From contig NZ_CP043633.1 in NCBI RefSeq assembly GCF_012974865.1, forward strand, positions 2,117,001-2,181,000: a stretch of 64,000 nt of DNA, in the 5' to 3' direction. Shown one piece after another: positions 55,279 through 63,463 of the stretch (position 1 is its first letter; each line of letters opens with the position of its first letter). The notes beneath the pieces were generated by a model. That model saw only the letters and a program-made list of their open reading frames with translations. It made no database searches and was not told the DNA's origin. A program made the translations under genes and the position numbers. This DNA comes from Nonlabens sp. Ci31. GTDB lineage: Bacteria; Bacteroidota; Bacteroidia; Flavobacteriales; Flavobacteriaceae.

Positions 55279-55725
55279 TTATTTAAAATACTTGAAAGGA
55301 ACCACCAGCATACCGAAGTTTTCGCTATCTGCTTTTCCTATGTGTTTATGGTGCATTTTGTGAGCACGTCGTACTCCTTTTGCATATTTATTATCTGCTT
55401 TGCGCAACCACTTAAAGCGTTGGTGTATAAAGATATCGTGCACCACAAAGTAGGCGATACCATAGGCTAAAATACCCGCGCTCATTGGTAATGCCCACCA
55501 TAAATCAAATTCACTATGAGCTATCTTAAGTCCTGCACTAATTGCGGCGTAAAAGACAAAAAACAAATCATTTTTTTCAAACCAACTGTTGTGTTTTTTA
55601 TGATGATGGTCTTCATGGAGATCCCACAGAAAGCCATGCATGACGTATTTGTGCATCCACCAGGCATTAAATTCCATTACCGAAAATGTCACTACAAATA
55701 TTACTATCCACAACACTATGTCCAT
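55279..55725 (-). CDS. crtZ: Beta-carotene 3-hydroxylase
   Basis: A 148-residue membrane diiron hydroxylase with three to four TM helices. The histidine clusters are present: HKYVMHGFLWDLHEDHHH near the N-terminus, HDIFIHQRF and RRAHKMHHKH further on. It adds the 3-hydroxyl to the beta-ring (as in zeaxanthin, saproxanthin and myxol). Four bases after crtB and three before crtD, so inside the operon. Length and motifs are normal for the family. Confidence 0.95.
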   Translation of the reverse strand: MDIVLWIVIFVVTFSVMEFNAWWMHKYVMHGFLWDLHEDHHHKKHNSWFEKNDLFFVFYAAISAGLKIAHSEFDLWWALPMSAGILAYGIAYFVVHDIFIHQRFKWLRKADNKYAKGVRRAHKMHHKHIGKADSENFGMLVVPFKYFK

Positions 55726-55729
55726 ATTT

Positions 55730-56569
55730 TTAGATCAAATTGAGTCTGTAAGTTACGTATCCTTTTGAAAGAAGGAAAATTTTCTCATAATTAGGAACCC
55801 GTATTCTTGTGTTTCTTATTTCTTTAGAAGGGGTGCGTTCTAATCGAGTAAGCAATCTTCGGTAATACGTGTAAGCGGTATAAACTCCTAATTTAGCTTC
55901 TATAGGTAGTCGTTGAATACCTCGCAAACCTGCATCAAAATCTTCTTTTATTTCTTCAATTAATCGAGCTTTATCTTCTTCACTTAGATCGTGAAGATCT
56001 GTGTTGGGAAAGTAGCTTCTTTCCAGCGTATCGAGGTCTGCTTTAAGATCGCGTAAGAAATTCACTTTTTGAAAAGCACTTCCCAAGCGCATAGCGTCAT
56101 CTTTAAGATCGTTATACTGTTCCATATTTCCTTTTACAAACACCTTTAAGGACATCAAACCTACAACATCTGCACTGCCATAAATATAATTTCTATACTC
56201 TTCATCTGTCAAATAAATAGACTTATCAAGATCTAAGCGCATGCTATGCATAAACGCTCCATACATATCTGGAGTGATATCATATTTGTTTACGGTTTCT
56301 TGAAAAGAGTTCAAGATAGGGTTGAGGCTTATCTTTTCATCTATGGCACTTATAAGATCTTTTTCAAATCTATCGAGTAAGCTTCGTTTATCGTAATCAT
56401 GAAAGGTATCCACGATCTCATCTGCAAACCTTACAAAGCCATAAATATTATGAATATCCTGTCTTATTGTCGGTCCCAGCATTCGGCTCGCAAGAGAAAA
56501 AGAGGTGCTGTAATTCTGAGTGACAGTCTTACTACATTCTCTAGAAACTTTATCAAATAAGCTTTTCAT
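55730..56569 (-). CDS. crtB: Phytoene synthase
   Basis: A 279-residue trans-isoprenyl diphosphate synthase (head-to-head) that joins two geranylgeranyl diphosphates into phytoene. The aspartate-rich motifs are FVRFADEIVDTFHDYD (DEIVD) and GSAFQKVNFLRDLKADLD (second Mg-binding site). SYFPNTDL is also family-typical. Its start overlaps the crtI stop by one base. No crtE (GGPP synthase) is in the window, so the precursor comes from a gene elsewhere. Confidence 0.95.
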   Translation of the reverse strand: MKSLFDKVSRECSKTVTQNYSTSFSLASRMLGPTIRQDIHNIYGFVRFADEIVDTFHDYDKRSLLDRFEKDLISAIDEKISLNPILNSFQETVNKYDITPDMYGAFMHSMRLDLDKSIYLTDEEYRNYIYGSADVVGLMSLKVFVKGNMEQYNDLKDDAMRLGSAFQKVNFLRDLKADLDTLERSYFPNTDLHDLSEEDKARLIEEIKEDFDAGLRGIQRLPIEAKLGVYTAYTYYRRLLTRLERTPSKEIRNTRIRVPNYEKIFLLSKGYVTYRLNLI

Positions 56570-58029
56570 TATTGATCGTGTTTATTAATAAGTTCGGCAG
56601 CTAGTTTTCCAGAGATGAGCGATGGGGGTACTCCTGGTCCAGGAACTGTTAACTGGCCTGTAAAATAAAGATTTTTAACTTTGCGACTTCTTAAATTTGG
56701 TCTAAGAAATGCGGTTTGCAATAAAGTATTTGCCATACCATAAGCATTTCCTTTATAGCTATTGTATTCTGAAATGAAATCATTTACACAAAACGACTCC
56801 TTAAAGATAATATGTTCTGAGACATTTTGCTCTGTTCTCAATTCAAATCTTTTAATAATTTTATTAAAGTATTTTTCTCGTAGTTCTAATGTATCTTCTA
56901 AATCAGGTGCTAAAGGAATCAAGAAAAATCCATTTTCACAACCTTCTGGTGCTGTCGATGCATCTGTTAATGAGGTGAAATTTGCATAGAACAAGGGCTC
57001 TTCAGGCCACTTCGGATCTTCATAAATTTCATTGGCATGTTTTGTAAAATCAGTATCAAAAAACAGATTGTGATGCTCTATATTTTTTAATTTTTTATCA
57101 AAGCCTACATAGAATATCAAGGAGCTAGGAGCAAAGGTTTTCTTTTCCCAGTAGCTTTCAGAATACTGTCTGTAATTTTGAGGCAGTAAAGTTTCAGAAT
57201 GATGGTAGTCTGCACCAGATAATACGATAGGATAAAGATGTTTCTGACCACCTGTCATAATTCCTTCCACACGACCTTTATCATCTACTAAAATCTTATC
57301 AATAGGACTATTTGTTTTGATAACTACTCCTAACTCTTCAGCAAGTTTCTTCATCGCGATGATCACCTCATACATTCCGCCTTTAGGATGCCATGTTCCT
57401 AAACCAAAATCTGCATAATTCATGAAATTATAAAAACTTGGAGTGTTTTGAGGAGTAGCGCCCAAAAAAAGTACTGGAAACTCAAGAATACTGATCAATT
57501 TAGGATTAGTGAATTTTTTCCTAACGTCCTTAGAGACATTACCTATAAAAGCACCCACTTTTTTTGCTGTCTGAGGTGTAATCAATTCTAATGGAGATTC
57601 ACCAGGTCTATACACGAGGTTTTTAATGGCTATCTCGTAGTTTTCCTCAGCTTTGGACATGAATTGCTGTAAAGGTTTTGAACTTCCTTTTTCTACTTTT
57701 TCAAAAGTAGCTTTGATATCTTCGAGATTATCTGCTATTTCAATTTTTTCATCCTCAAAAACTACCGAGTATGCCGGACTGAGTTTATCCAACTGATAAT
57801 AATCAGATGGTTTCTTATTAAAGTCTGCAAAAAATCTTTCAAAGATATCAGGCATCCAATACCAAGATGGACCTATATCAAAGGTGAAACCACCTTTCAC
57901 AAGTCTTCTTGCTCTTCCACCTACGGTGTCATTTTTCTCATAAATACTCACTTCATGCCCCGACTGCGCTAAATAGCAGGCAGCAGCTAATGAAGAAAAT
58001 CCAGATCCTATTACGGCTACTTTACTCAT
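56569..58029 (-). CDS. crtI: Phytoene desaturase
   Basis: A 486-residue FAD-dependent desaturase turning phytoene into lycopene. VAVIGSGFSSLAAACYLAQSG is the dinucleotide-binding motif, GGFTFDIGPSWYWMPD follows, and the C-terminal LYFTGQLTVPGPGVPPSLISG is the CrtI signature. It overlaps the upstream regulator by four bases and crtB by one. The PGPGVP form distinguishes it from the GGGIP of the second desaturase and supports the CrtI/CrtD assignment. Confidence 0.94.
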   Translation of the reverse strand: MSKVAVIGSGFSSLAAACYLAQSGHEVSIYEKNDTVGGRARRLVKGGFTFDIGPSWYWMPDIFERFFADFNKKPSDYYQLDKLSPAYSVVFEDEKIEIADNLEDIKATFEKVEKGSSKPLQQFMSKAEENYEIAIKNLVYRPGESPLELITPQTAKKVGAFIGNVSKDVRKKFTNPKLISILEFPVLFLGATPQNTPSFYNFMNYADFGLGTWHPKGGMYEVIIAMKKLAEELGVVIKTNSPIDKILVDDKGRVEGIMTGGQKHLYPIVLSGADYHHSETLLPQNYRQYSESYWEKKTFAPSSLIFYVGFDKKLKNIEHHNLFFDTDFTKHANEIYEDPKWPEEPLFYANFTSLTDASTAPEGCENGFFLIPLAPDLEDTLELREKYFNKIIKRFELRTEQNVSEHIIFKESFCVNDFISEYNSYKGNAYGMANTLLQTAFLRPNLRSRKVKNLYFTGQLTVPGPGVPPSLISGKLAAELINKHDQ

Positions 58030-58937
58030 GCTTCAACTAATTCAGGTATTTTTCTTATTACTTCTGAGATCTCTCTAAAAACAGTTTGATTTTTAGAAAG
58101 GTCTTTAGGTTTAATTTTTTGTGCAAGATGCCCTAAAATCCATAATTCTGTATCATCATTCTTAGCAACCTTTCGGTTAAACTTTTTCAAAAAGGAAGGG
58201 AGTTCCTTTTCTGTTGGTTTTACGGTGATATAGGTGATATAGGTCGGGGAGATGCCTTGTTTTTTAAAGAAAGGAAGAGCTTCTAAAACCATACTTGCGC
58301 CTAAGTAAACTGTTTTACAACCCTTCTTTAGTAATTCGTAATTTAAAAATAATAGTCCAAGGTCATGCATCTCATTTTCAGGGAGAAATAAAACGTAAAC
58401 CTTATCATTATTTGTAGTCTCTTGATACTGAACCTTTTCCAGATTTATTAAAACTTTTTGTTTGATCAAATGACTGATAAAATGTTCGTGTGCTATATTT
58501 ATAGTTTTTGACTGCCATAAGTATCCTAACTCTTCTAAAAACGGAATAAATAGATCGTAAAAAACACCCGAAAAGCCAACTTCTTTTAAAACAGAATCAT
58601 AAACTCTTTGAAACATAAATTGATCAAAATTGACCATGGCAAGTTTCAATTCTTGAACAGCGTGATCATTTTTATTATTTCTTATGGCTAGTTTGCGTAC
58701 TTGTGTTTCTATCTCCGTTGTAGTTAAACTGGCAATAGTAGATATTTTTATCCCAGCATTTTTTAAGTAACTGACATTCAAAATTTTACGTAAAGAAGAA
58801 AGGTTGTAAGATCTGATGTTAGTATCTGTTCTATCCGGCTCCAAAAGGTCGTACCTTTTTTCCCAAATCCTGATAGTGTGAGATTTGATACCACTAAGGT
58901 TTTCAAGATCTCTGATACTAAACTTACTTTTGATCAA
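58026..58937 (-). CDS. carH: MerR-family regulator with B12-binding domain, CarH-like photoreceptor
   Basis: A 303-residue regulator. A MerR helix-turn-helix (about 5-75; IRDLENLSGIKSHTIRIWEKRYDLL) is followed by a four-helix bundle and a Rossmann-type B12-binding domain. Both CarH hallmarks are seen: W-x9-EH in LWQSKTINIAHEHF, and E-x-H-x-x-G in NEMHDLGLL, where the His would be the lower cobalt ligand. CarH proteins repress carotenoid genes in the dark and release DNA when light breaks adenosylcobalamin. It is the first gene of the carotenoid operon, with ATGA overlap to crtI. Start is TTG at 58937. Light response itself is inferred. Confidence 0.85.
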   Translation of the reverse strand: MIKSKFSIRDLENLSGIKSHTIRIWEKRYDLLEPDRTDTNIRSYNLSSLRKILNVSYLKNAGIKISTIASLTTTEIETQVRKLAIRNNKNDHAVQELKLAMVNFDQFMFQRVYDSVLKEVGFSGVFYDLFIPFLEELGYLWQSKTINIAHEHFISHLIKQKVLINLEKVQYQETTNNDKVYVLFLPENEMHDLGLLFLNYELLKKGCKTVYLGASMVLEALPFFKKQGISPTYITYITVKPTEKELPSFLKKFNRKVAKNDDTELWILGHLAQKIKPKDLSKNQTVFREISEVIRKIPELVEA

Positions 58938-59034
58938 AATAGATTTGTTTACTTATTATGCGGTAAAGTTAGACAAATTATTCAGAAAGGTTTGAGTTTG
59001 ATATTTTATTAACTAAAGTGGTTTTTTGACTTGG

Positions 59035-59066
59035 AATAAAAAAAATCAGACCATAAAGTCTGATTT
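59035..59066 (-). terminator. Terminator after the tRNA pair
   Basis: AAATCAGAC / GTCTGATTT with a six-base loop. On the minus strand the stem is followed by a T-run, so it ends the tRNA transcript. Confidence 0.85.
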
Positions 59067-59071
59067 AAAAG

Positions 59072-59154
59072 TACCTGGAATGGGACTTGAACCCACACGT
59101 ACAAAGTACACACGGCCCTCAACCGTGCCTGTCTACCAATTTCAGCACCCAGGT
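59072..59154 (-). tRNA. tRNA-Leu (anticodon GAG)
   Basis: A class II tRNA of 83 bases. Acceptor ACCTGGG pairs with TCCAGGT (G-T at the base). The anticodon loop is TTGAGGG between CACGG and CCGTG, there is a long variable arm, and the T-loop is TTCAAGT. CCA is not encoded. Confidence 0.95.
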
Positions 59155-59161
59155 AAATAAA

Positions 59162-59185
59162 AAAGTCCTTAAGAATAAGGACTTT
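59162..59185 (-). terminator. Hairpin between the two tRNA genes
   Basis: AAAGTCCTTA / TAAGGACTTT with a four-base loop and A/T runs on both sides; probably a terminator or processing hairpin between tRNA-Lys and tRNA-Leu. Confidence 0.75.
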
Positions 59186-59199
59186 TTGTTAAATAAAAG

Positions 59200-59272
59200 T
59201 GATCTGGCTGGGGCTCGAACCCAGGACCCTCTCCTTAAAAGGGAGATGCTCTGCCAACTGAGCTACCAGATC
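59200..59272 (-). tRNA. tRNA-Lys (anticodon UUU)
   Basis: A 73-base cloverleaf. Acceptor GATCTGG/CCAGATC, D-arm AGCTCAGTTGGCAGAGC, anticodon loop CTTTTAA, T-loop TTCGAGC. CCA is not encoded. It is transcribed toward tRNA-Leu. Confidence 0.97.
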
Positions 59273-59376
59273 TTTTGCGTTAGCGGCTGCAAATATAGTG
59301 CTTAAGATTTACTGCAACCTAATTTTTTTTAGATTAATTTTATAAAATAATATTTAGCATAAAAAAGAGAATACAA

Positions 59377-59904
59377 ATGTCGTTTAAAATTGTCTTATTA
59401 GGATATATGGGTTCTGGGAAAACCACTGTGGGAAAGGAACTTGCAAAAATTATATCTACTCCATTTGTAGATTTAGATACAGAAATTGAGAAATCGGAAA
59501 ATAAAAGTGTGTCTGAAATTTTTGACGAGCATGGCGCTATTTATTTTAGAAAAAAAGAAAAATTAGTTCTTGAAGAAGTTTTGAGGTCAGAAAAAAACAT
59601 GATCCTATCTTTAGGAGGTGGAACTCCTTGTTATTTTGAATCTATGAATTATCTCAATAATCTAGATGAAGTTCATACTGTTTATTTAGATGTTTCTATT
59701 CCTGCGTTAGTGAACCGGTTATTATCTGAAAAATCGAAGCGTCCTGTTTTAAATGGCATCGCTTCAGAGCAAGAATTATTAGAATTTATTGGGAAGCATC
59801 TGTTTGAAAGACGCCCTTATTACCGTCAAGCAAAACAGATTTTAAAGGTTGGTGATGAAACTGCAGAGGAGTTGGCTAGAAATATAGTAGCACTCTTATT
59901 TTAA
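59377..59904 (+). CDS. aroK: Shikimate kinase
   Basis: A 175-residue kinase that phosphorylates shikimate with ATP in aromatic amino acid synthesis. P-loop GYMGSGKTTVG, shikimate-binding FVDLDTEIE and FRKKEK, GGGTPC, and lid LLSEKSKRPVL with the family's RP are all seen. Cytoplasmic. Its 3' end overlaps the convergent phosphoribosyltransferase gene by nine bases. Confidence 0.96.
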   Translation: MSFKIVLLGYMGSGKTTVGKELAKIISTPFVDLDTEIEKSENKSVSEIFDEHGAIYFRKKEKLVLEEVLRSEKNMILSLGGGTPCYFESMNYLNNLDEVHTVYLDVSIPALVNRLLSEKSKRPVLNGIASEQELLEFIGKHLFERRPYYRQAKQILKVGDETAEELARNIVALLF

Positions 59905-60393
59905 AACCACACTATAGGGTTTCTGTTCTAATTGCACCTCTATGTGCTCTTCCATAGTGGTTGACAGAGAAGTCCCTTTAAAATCTGCCTTAACTGGATA
60001 TTTTTTATGATTTCTGTTGACTAATACAGCGGTTTTTAATCGGTCTAAAGGAACGTCTAAAAAGTGCTTTACGGCATAAATCAATGTGGTGCCACTATTC
60101 AATACGTCATCACAAAGGATCACACCACAGTTTGTGTATTCCTCTGGTTTGAGATTTGTTTTTACAGGCTCTAATGGGTTTGTTTTATTAACGATGACTT
60201 TACACAGCACGATTTCAGTAGCAATGATGTGAGACAGGGCTTTTTTTAATTCTTTGGCAAAGGTATACCCTCCATTTGCTATACCAGCGAGTATGATACG
60301 GTCGTCTTTTAAATAAACTTCAGCAATTTGATATGCGATTCTTCGTATTTTATGCTGTACTTGATTGTGATCGAGAATTTGATTTTCAGTCAT
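59896..60393 (-). CDS. Phosphoribosyltransferase family protein (PyrR/Hpt-like)
   Basis: A 165-residue type I phosphoribosyltransferase. The PRPP-binding signature is VILCDDVLNSGTTL, and the early loop is AGIANGGYTFA. Size and the RLKTAVLVNRNHKKYPVKADF stretch resemble PyrR-type or hypoxanthine-type enzymes. Substrate base not assignable from sequence. Its start overlaps the upstream methyltransferase gene by eight bases, so the two are cotranscribed with the S4 protein gene. Confidence 0.9.
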   Translation of the reverse strand: MTENQILDHNQVQHKIRRIAYQIAEVYLKDDRIILAGIANGGYTFAKELKKALSHIIATEIVLCKVIVNKTNPLEPVKTNLKPEEYTNCGVILCDDVLNSGTTLIYAVKHFLDVPLDRLKTAVLVNRNHKKYPVKADFKGTSLSTTMEEHIEVQLEQKPYSVVLK

Positions 60394-60970
60394 TTTTTTT
60401 CATCTTTATAATAAGTTCTTTTCCCTGTCTAGCTTCTTCAGAAATTAGACACCTATCTAAATTTATGATCTCAAACTTTTTTTGAAAAAGGTTAAGATAT
60501 TCTTTTTTAGTTGCCGGATAGGGAGGTTCTTTTGTTTTGGAGTCAAAGTCAAATAGCACCCCTTCTATACATCCATTTTTTTTTAGTAATTCATGGCACT
60601 TGTTGATGTAGCTTTCGCGAAAGCGAGATTCTAAAGCGCAAAAAAACGTCTGTTCTAAAATAAGATCATAATTACCCTTATGTTTTAAAAAATCACCTTG
60701 AATAATAGCTATATCTTCTGTATTCTTTAATCTTTCTTTTAATTGCAATAAGGGCTTCCATGCGATGTCTAAAACGGTGACATTACTAAAGCCATTTTTA
60801 ATCAAGTACTCTGCTTCATAAGCATTACCTGCGCCAGGGATTAAAATACGCAATTCTTTGTCTTCAATTTTATCCACGATACTTTTAAGAGGTTTAGAAG
60901 CCTGTCCTAAATCCCAACCTGTAGTATGTTCTACATATCTTTCTTGCCAGTAATTCTGATCGTGTTTCAT
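60386..60970 (-). CDS. SAM-dependent methyltransferase, thiopurine methyltransferase-like
   Basis: A 194-residue class I methyltransferase of the TPMT family. NYWQERYVEHTTGWDLG at the start, SAM-binding LRILIPGAGNAYEAEYL (motif I), VTVLDIAWKPL, and YDLILEQTFFCAL are family hallmarks. Substrate is unknown; related bacterial enzymes methylate thiols, selenium or tellurium compounds. Palindrome copy 11 encodes SRFRESY right after FCALE. It overlaps the S4 gene upstream and the phosphoribosyltransferase downstream by a few bases each. Confidence 0.88.
   Translation of the reverse strand: MKHDQNYWQERYVEHTTGWDLGQASKPLKSIVDKIEDKELRILIPGAGNAYEAEYLIKNGFSNVTVLDIAWKPLLQLKERLKNTEDIAIIQGDFLKHKGNYDLILEQTFFCALESRFRESYINKCHELLKKNGCIEGVLFDFDSKTKEPPYPATKKEYLNLFQKKFEIINLDRCLISEEARQGKELIIKMKKND
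60611..60624. repeat. Palindrome copy 11, inside the methyltransferase gene (encodes RFRES)
   Basis: GCTTTCGCGAAAGC, read on the minus strand as part of Ser-Arg-Phe-Arg-Glu-Ser. Confidence 0.95.
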
Positions 60971-61344
60971 TCTTCTTCATCCTGATTAAGCAGTCCAGTT
61001 AAATCACGACGATCTTTTTTTGTAGGTCTTCCTTCTCCTCTTTCTCTGTAATAGTCTTGATTAAGCGCAATGAGTTTTTTTGCGTCAAAATTTTCCTTAG
61101 GAGTTCGATCCATCCGGTATAGATCAACAATTTTGTTACCTACACGACCGTCTGGTAAATCAAGAACCTCCACTTTATAATCGATCTGATCCTTGCGCAA
61201 TTCAATGATGTCACCAGGAAATACATCCCTGGAAGGTTTAACGATAGAATTATCTATACGTACACGACCTTTTTTTGCGGCATCAGTCGCTTTACTTCTA
61301 GTTTTGTAGTAGCGCACACTCCATAAAAATTTATCTACTCGCAT
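60967..61344 (-). CDS. hslR: S4-domain RNA-binding protein (Hsp15/HslR-like)
   Basis: A 125-residue protein with an N-terminal S4 domain (RVDKFLWSVRYYKTRSKATDAAKKGRVRI) and a basic tail with PTKKDRRDL, the same ending motif as E. coli Hsp15. Hsp15 binds stalled 50S subunits carrying nascent peptide. First gene of a three-gene unit with the methyltransferase and phosphoribosyltransferase. Confidence 0.88.
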   Translation of the reverse strand: MRVDKFLWSVRYYKTRSKATDAAKKGRVRIDNSIVKPSRDVFPGDIIELRKDQIDYKVEVLDLPDGRVGNKIVDLYRMDRTPKENFDAKKLIALNQDYYRERGEGRPTKKDRRDLTGLLNQDEEE

Positions 61345-61419
61345 AAGATCCTTTGTTATTAAACGTTATCACAACACCGCAAAAATAGTGGAAAATACTA
61401 TCTTTGACTGCTTTAAAAA

Positions 61420-62586
61420 ATGATGATGAAAAAAATTAAATATTTATTCTCTTTTCTTATTACAGGAATTGTTTTGATTTCCTGCGGGAACGACGATGAC
61501 AACCGTATTGCAATAAGAGACCGAGGGGAAGTCTACACAGAAGATCTTGTCAAATTACAAGATTATCTCAATACTCACTTTTATAACTATGAAGAGTTTG
61601 CCGCAAATCCTGCCGGTGCTGATTTTAAAATAGCATTTGATACTATTGCAGATGCCAATGCTAATAGAATACCTCTTGCAAGTCAAGTGGCTACTAAAGT
61701 ACTGAATAGAGACGGGATTGATTATACCTACTACACTTTAAATGTGCGTCAAGGTGGTGGAGCTGCACAGCCTACTTTTGCTGATAGTACTCTTGTTTCT
61801 TATGAAGGTAGATTGCTAGATAACACTGTTTTTGATGGTTCAGCTAATTCCGTTTGGTTTGATTTACCTAATGTTGTTGATGGTTTTACAGCTGGAATTA
61901 CAGAGCTCAATGAAGCTGCTAGTATTACGCCTAATGGTGATGGAACTTTTTCTTATACTGATTCTGGGGTAGGAGCTGTTTTTATGCCTTCAGGATTAGC
62001 CTACTTTAATCGAATACAAAGTACCATCCCACAGTACTCCCCTTTGATTTTTACTTATCAATTGAGAAAAGTGAAGATTACAGATCACGATAATGATGGT
62101 ATCCTTTCAAAGTTTGAAGATTTAGACGGTGATCAAGACCTAAGGTCTCCAGGGAATAGAGATAATACAGATAATGATCGCATCAATGGAGGTTTTAATT
62201 ATATAGATGCTGACGACGATGGTGACGGCGTACCTACGATATTTGAAAATCCAGATCCTAATGGAGATGGCGATCCTAGTGATGCAGAAGATCTGGATGG
62301 CGATGGTATTCCCGGGTATTTAGATGCTAATGAGGTGAATATAGATCTTGATAATGACGGTATTCAAAACCGTTTTGAACAACCAGATCCTAATGGCAAC
62401 AGCAACCCTGGAGACGCTCGTGATACCGATAATGACGGGATACCAGATTATTTAGACGACGATGACGACGGCGATGGGATTCCCACCTCACAAGAAAATG
62501 CTGACCCTAACAATAACGGTAACCCAGTAGATGCCCTTGATTCTGATGGAGATGGTATTCCAGATTATTTAGATCCAGATTCATAG
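61420..62586 (+). CDS. FKBP-like peptidyl-prolyl isomerase lipoprotein with calcium-binding repeats
   Basis: A 388-residue lipoprotein (VLISCGND, Cys about 22). Residues about 95-220 resemble an FKBP domain (ADSTLVSYEGRLLDNTVFDGS, FIP-like FMPSGLAYF, SPLIFTYQLRKV). From about 222 to the end are Asp-rich thrombospondin type 3-like repeats (DHDNDGILSKFEDLDGD, DTDNDGIPDYLDDDDDGDGIP) that should bind many Ca2+ ions. Probably surface or periplasmic. A TATCTTTG -7 element at 61399-61406 precedes the start. ATGATGATG makes the exact first Met uncertain by up to two codons. Confidence 0.85.
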   Translation: MMMKKIKYLFSFLITGIVLISCGNDDDNRIAIRDRGEVYTEDLVKLQDYLNTHFYNYEEFAANPAGADFKIAFDTIADANANRIPLASQVATKVLNRDGIDYTYYTLNVRQGGGAAQPTFADSTLVSYEGRLLDNTVFDGSANSVWFDLPNVVDGFTAGITELNEAASITPNGDGTFSYTDSGVGAVFMPSGLAYFNRIQSTIPQYSPLIFTYQLRKVKITDHDNDGILSKFEDLDGDQDLRSPGNRDNTDNDRINGGFNYIDADDDGDGVPTIFENPDPNGDGDPSDAEDLDGDGIPGYLDANEVNIDLDNDGIQNRFEQPDPNGNSNPGDARDTDNDGIPDYLDDDDDGDGIPTSQENADPNNNGNPVDALDSDGDGIPDYLDPDS

Positions 62587-62605
62587 AGGTCAAAAATTTG
62601 AATAG

Positions 62606-62646
62606 AAAAATGGAGTCTTCATACCAATTGGGCTCCATTTTTTTTT
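62606..62646 (+). terminator. Rho-independent terminator
   Basis: AAAAATGGAG pairs with CTCCATTTTT, followed by a long T-run, 20 bases after the FKBP-like lipoprotein stop. Confidence 0.9.
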
Positions 62647-62724
62647 GCGGCTTGTCTTTGTGTTTTTAGCAAAAATTATTTGCTGTTTAATGGTTTAACA
62701 CAAAACAAAATGTGTTTATCACTA

Positions 62725-62732
62725 TAAGTTTG
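62725..62732 (+). promoter_or_regulatory. Candidate -7 element (TAAGTTTG)
   Basis: Exact TAnnTTTG match 21 bases before the ATG at 62753. No good -33 TTG seen. Confidence 0.4.
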
Positions 62733-62752
62733 AATAATTAAATCTATTAGTT

Positions 62753-63403
62753 ATGAAAACGATGATCATTACAACAGTATTGATATGCTCTTTAGCCTTT
62801 ACAAGTGCACAAAACCAAAATCATTATCAGGTATTTCAAGATTCCGTAAATACGGACTCTTATCAGCAAGAGATTTGCTATTTGAAAGTAGGTGTAGGCT
62901 ACTGGCTGCCCAAAGGAAACTTATCCAAATTTATAGACAATTCCCCTTTATTTGAACTGGCTTTAGTGATCCCAGACACTAAGAGGAATAGAGCCTTTGA
63001 GTTGGGTATCCAGCTTGCAGTGCCTGAACAAAAAGATTTTTTCATTTTATCAGACGGTGTTGATCAATTTGATGTGGAAGCTACTTCTGTAGTGAATGCC
63101 TATCTCAAACTCAATAAGTATGTTTATAAAAAATCAAAAGGGAGATTAGGTTTGGGAATCTCTGTAGGAATTTCTTCCATTTTTTTAGATCCAGTAGAAA
63201 GCAGTGGAGCAGAAGTCTTAGATTATGACAGTGTTAATTCTGTTCTAGTAGCCCCAGGATTGTCTTACGATTATACATTAAATGACAACTCGATGTTTCA
63301 AATCTCTCTAGATGTACAGTACACCCCTTTTAAAATGGAACGGGCAGTTACCAGGCGTTTAAACTCCTTTAACATACTGCCTAAAGTATCGTATCGATTT
63401 TAA
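62753..63403 (+). CDS. Putative outer-membrane beta-barrel protein
   Basis: A 216-residue exported protein with a signal peptide ending FTSAQ. Alternating strands (AFELGIQLAVP, GRLGLGISVGISSIFL, SMFQISLDVQYTPF) and a terminal strand FNILPKVSYRF ending in Phe are typical of small outer-membrane barrels recognised by BamA. No named family recognised. Own promoter element and terminator. Confidence 0.7.
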   Translation: MKTMIITTVLICSLAFTSAQNQNHYQVFQDSVNTDSYQQEICYLKVGVGYWLPKGNLSKFIDNSPLFELALVIPDTKRNRAFELGIQLAVPEQKDFFILSDGVDQFDVEATSVVNAYLKLNKYVYKKSKGRLGLGISVGISSIFLDPVESSGAEVLDYDSVNSVLVAPGLSYDYTLNDNSMFQISLDVQYTPFKMERAVTRRLNSFNILPKVSYRF

Positions 63404-63416
63404 AATAAGCACAAAA

Positions 63417-63444
63417 AAAGTCCTCATTTTTAAATGAGGACTTT
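63417..63444. terminator. Bidirectional terminator
   Basis: AAAGTCCTCATTT / AAATGAGGACTTT, nearly loopless as drawn, lies between two convergent genes with A/T runs on both sides. Confidence 0.85.
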
Positions 63445-63463
63445 GTAATAAAATAGTGTGGGG

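Noticed and set aside
59087..59305. 72-residue plus-strand frame
   Set aside because: It runs antisense through the two tRNA genes.
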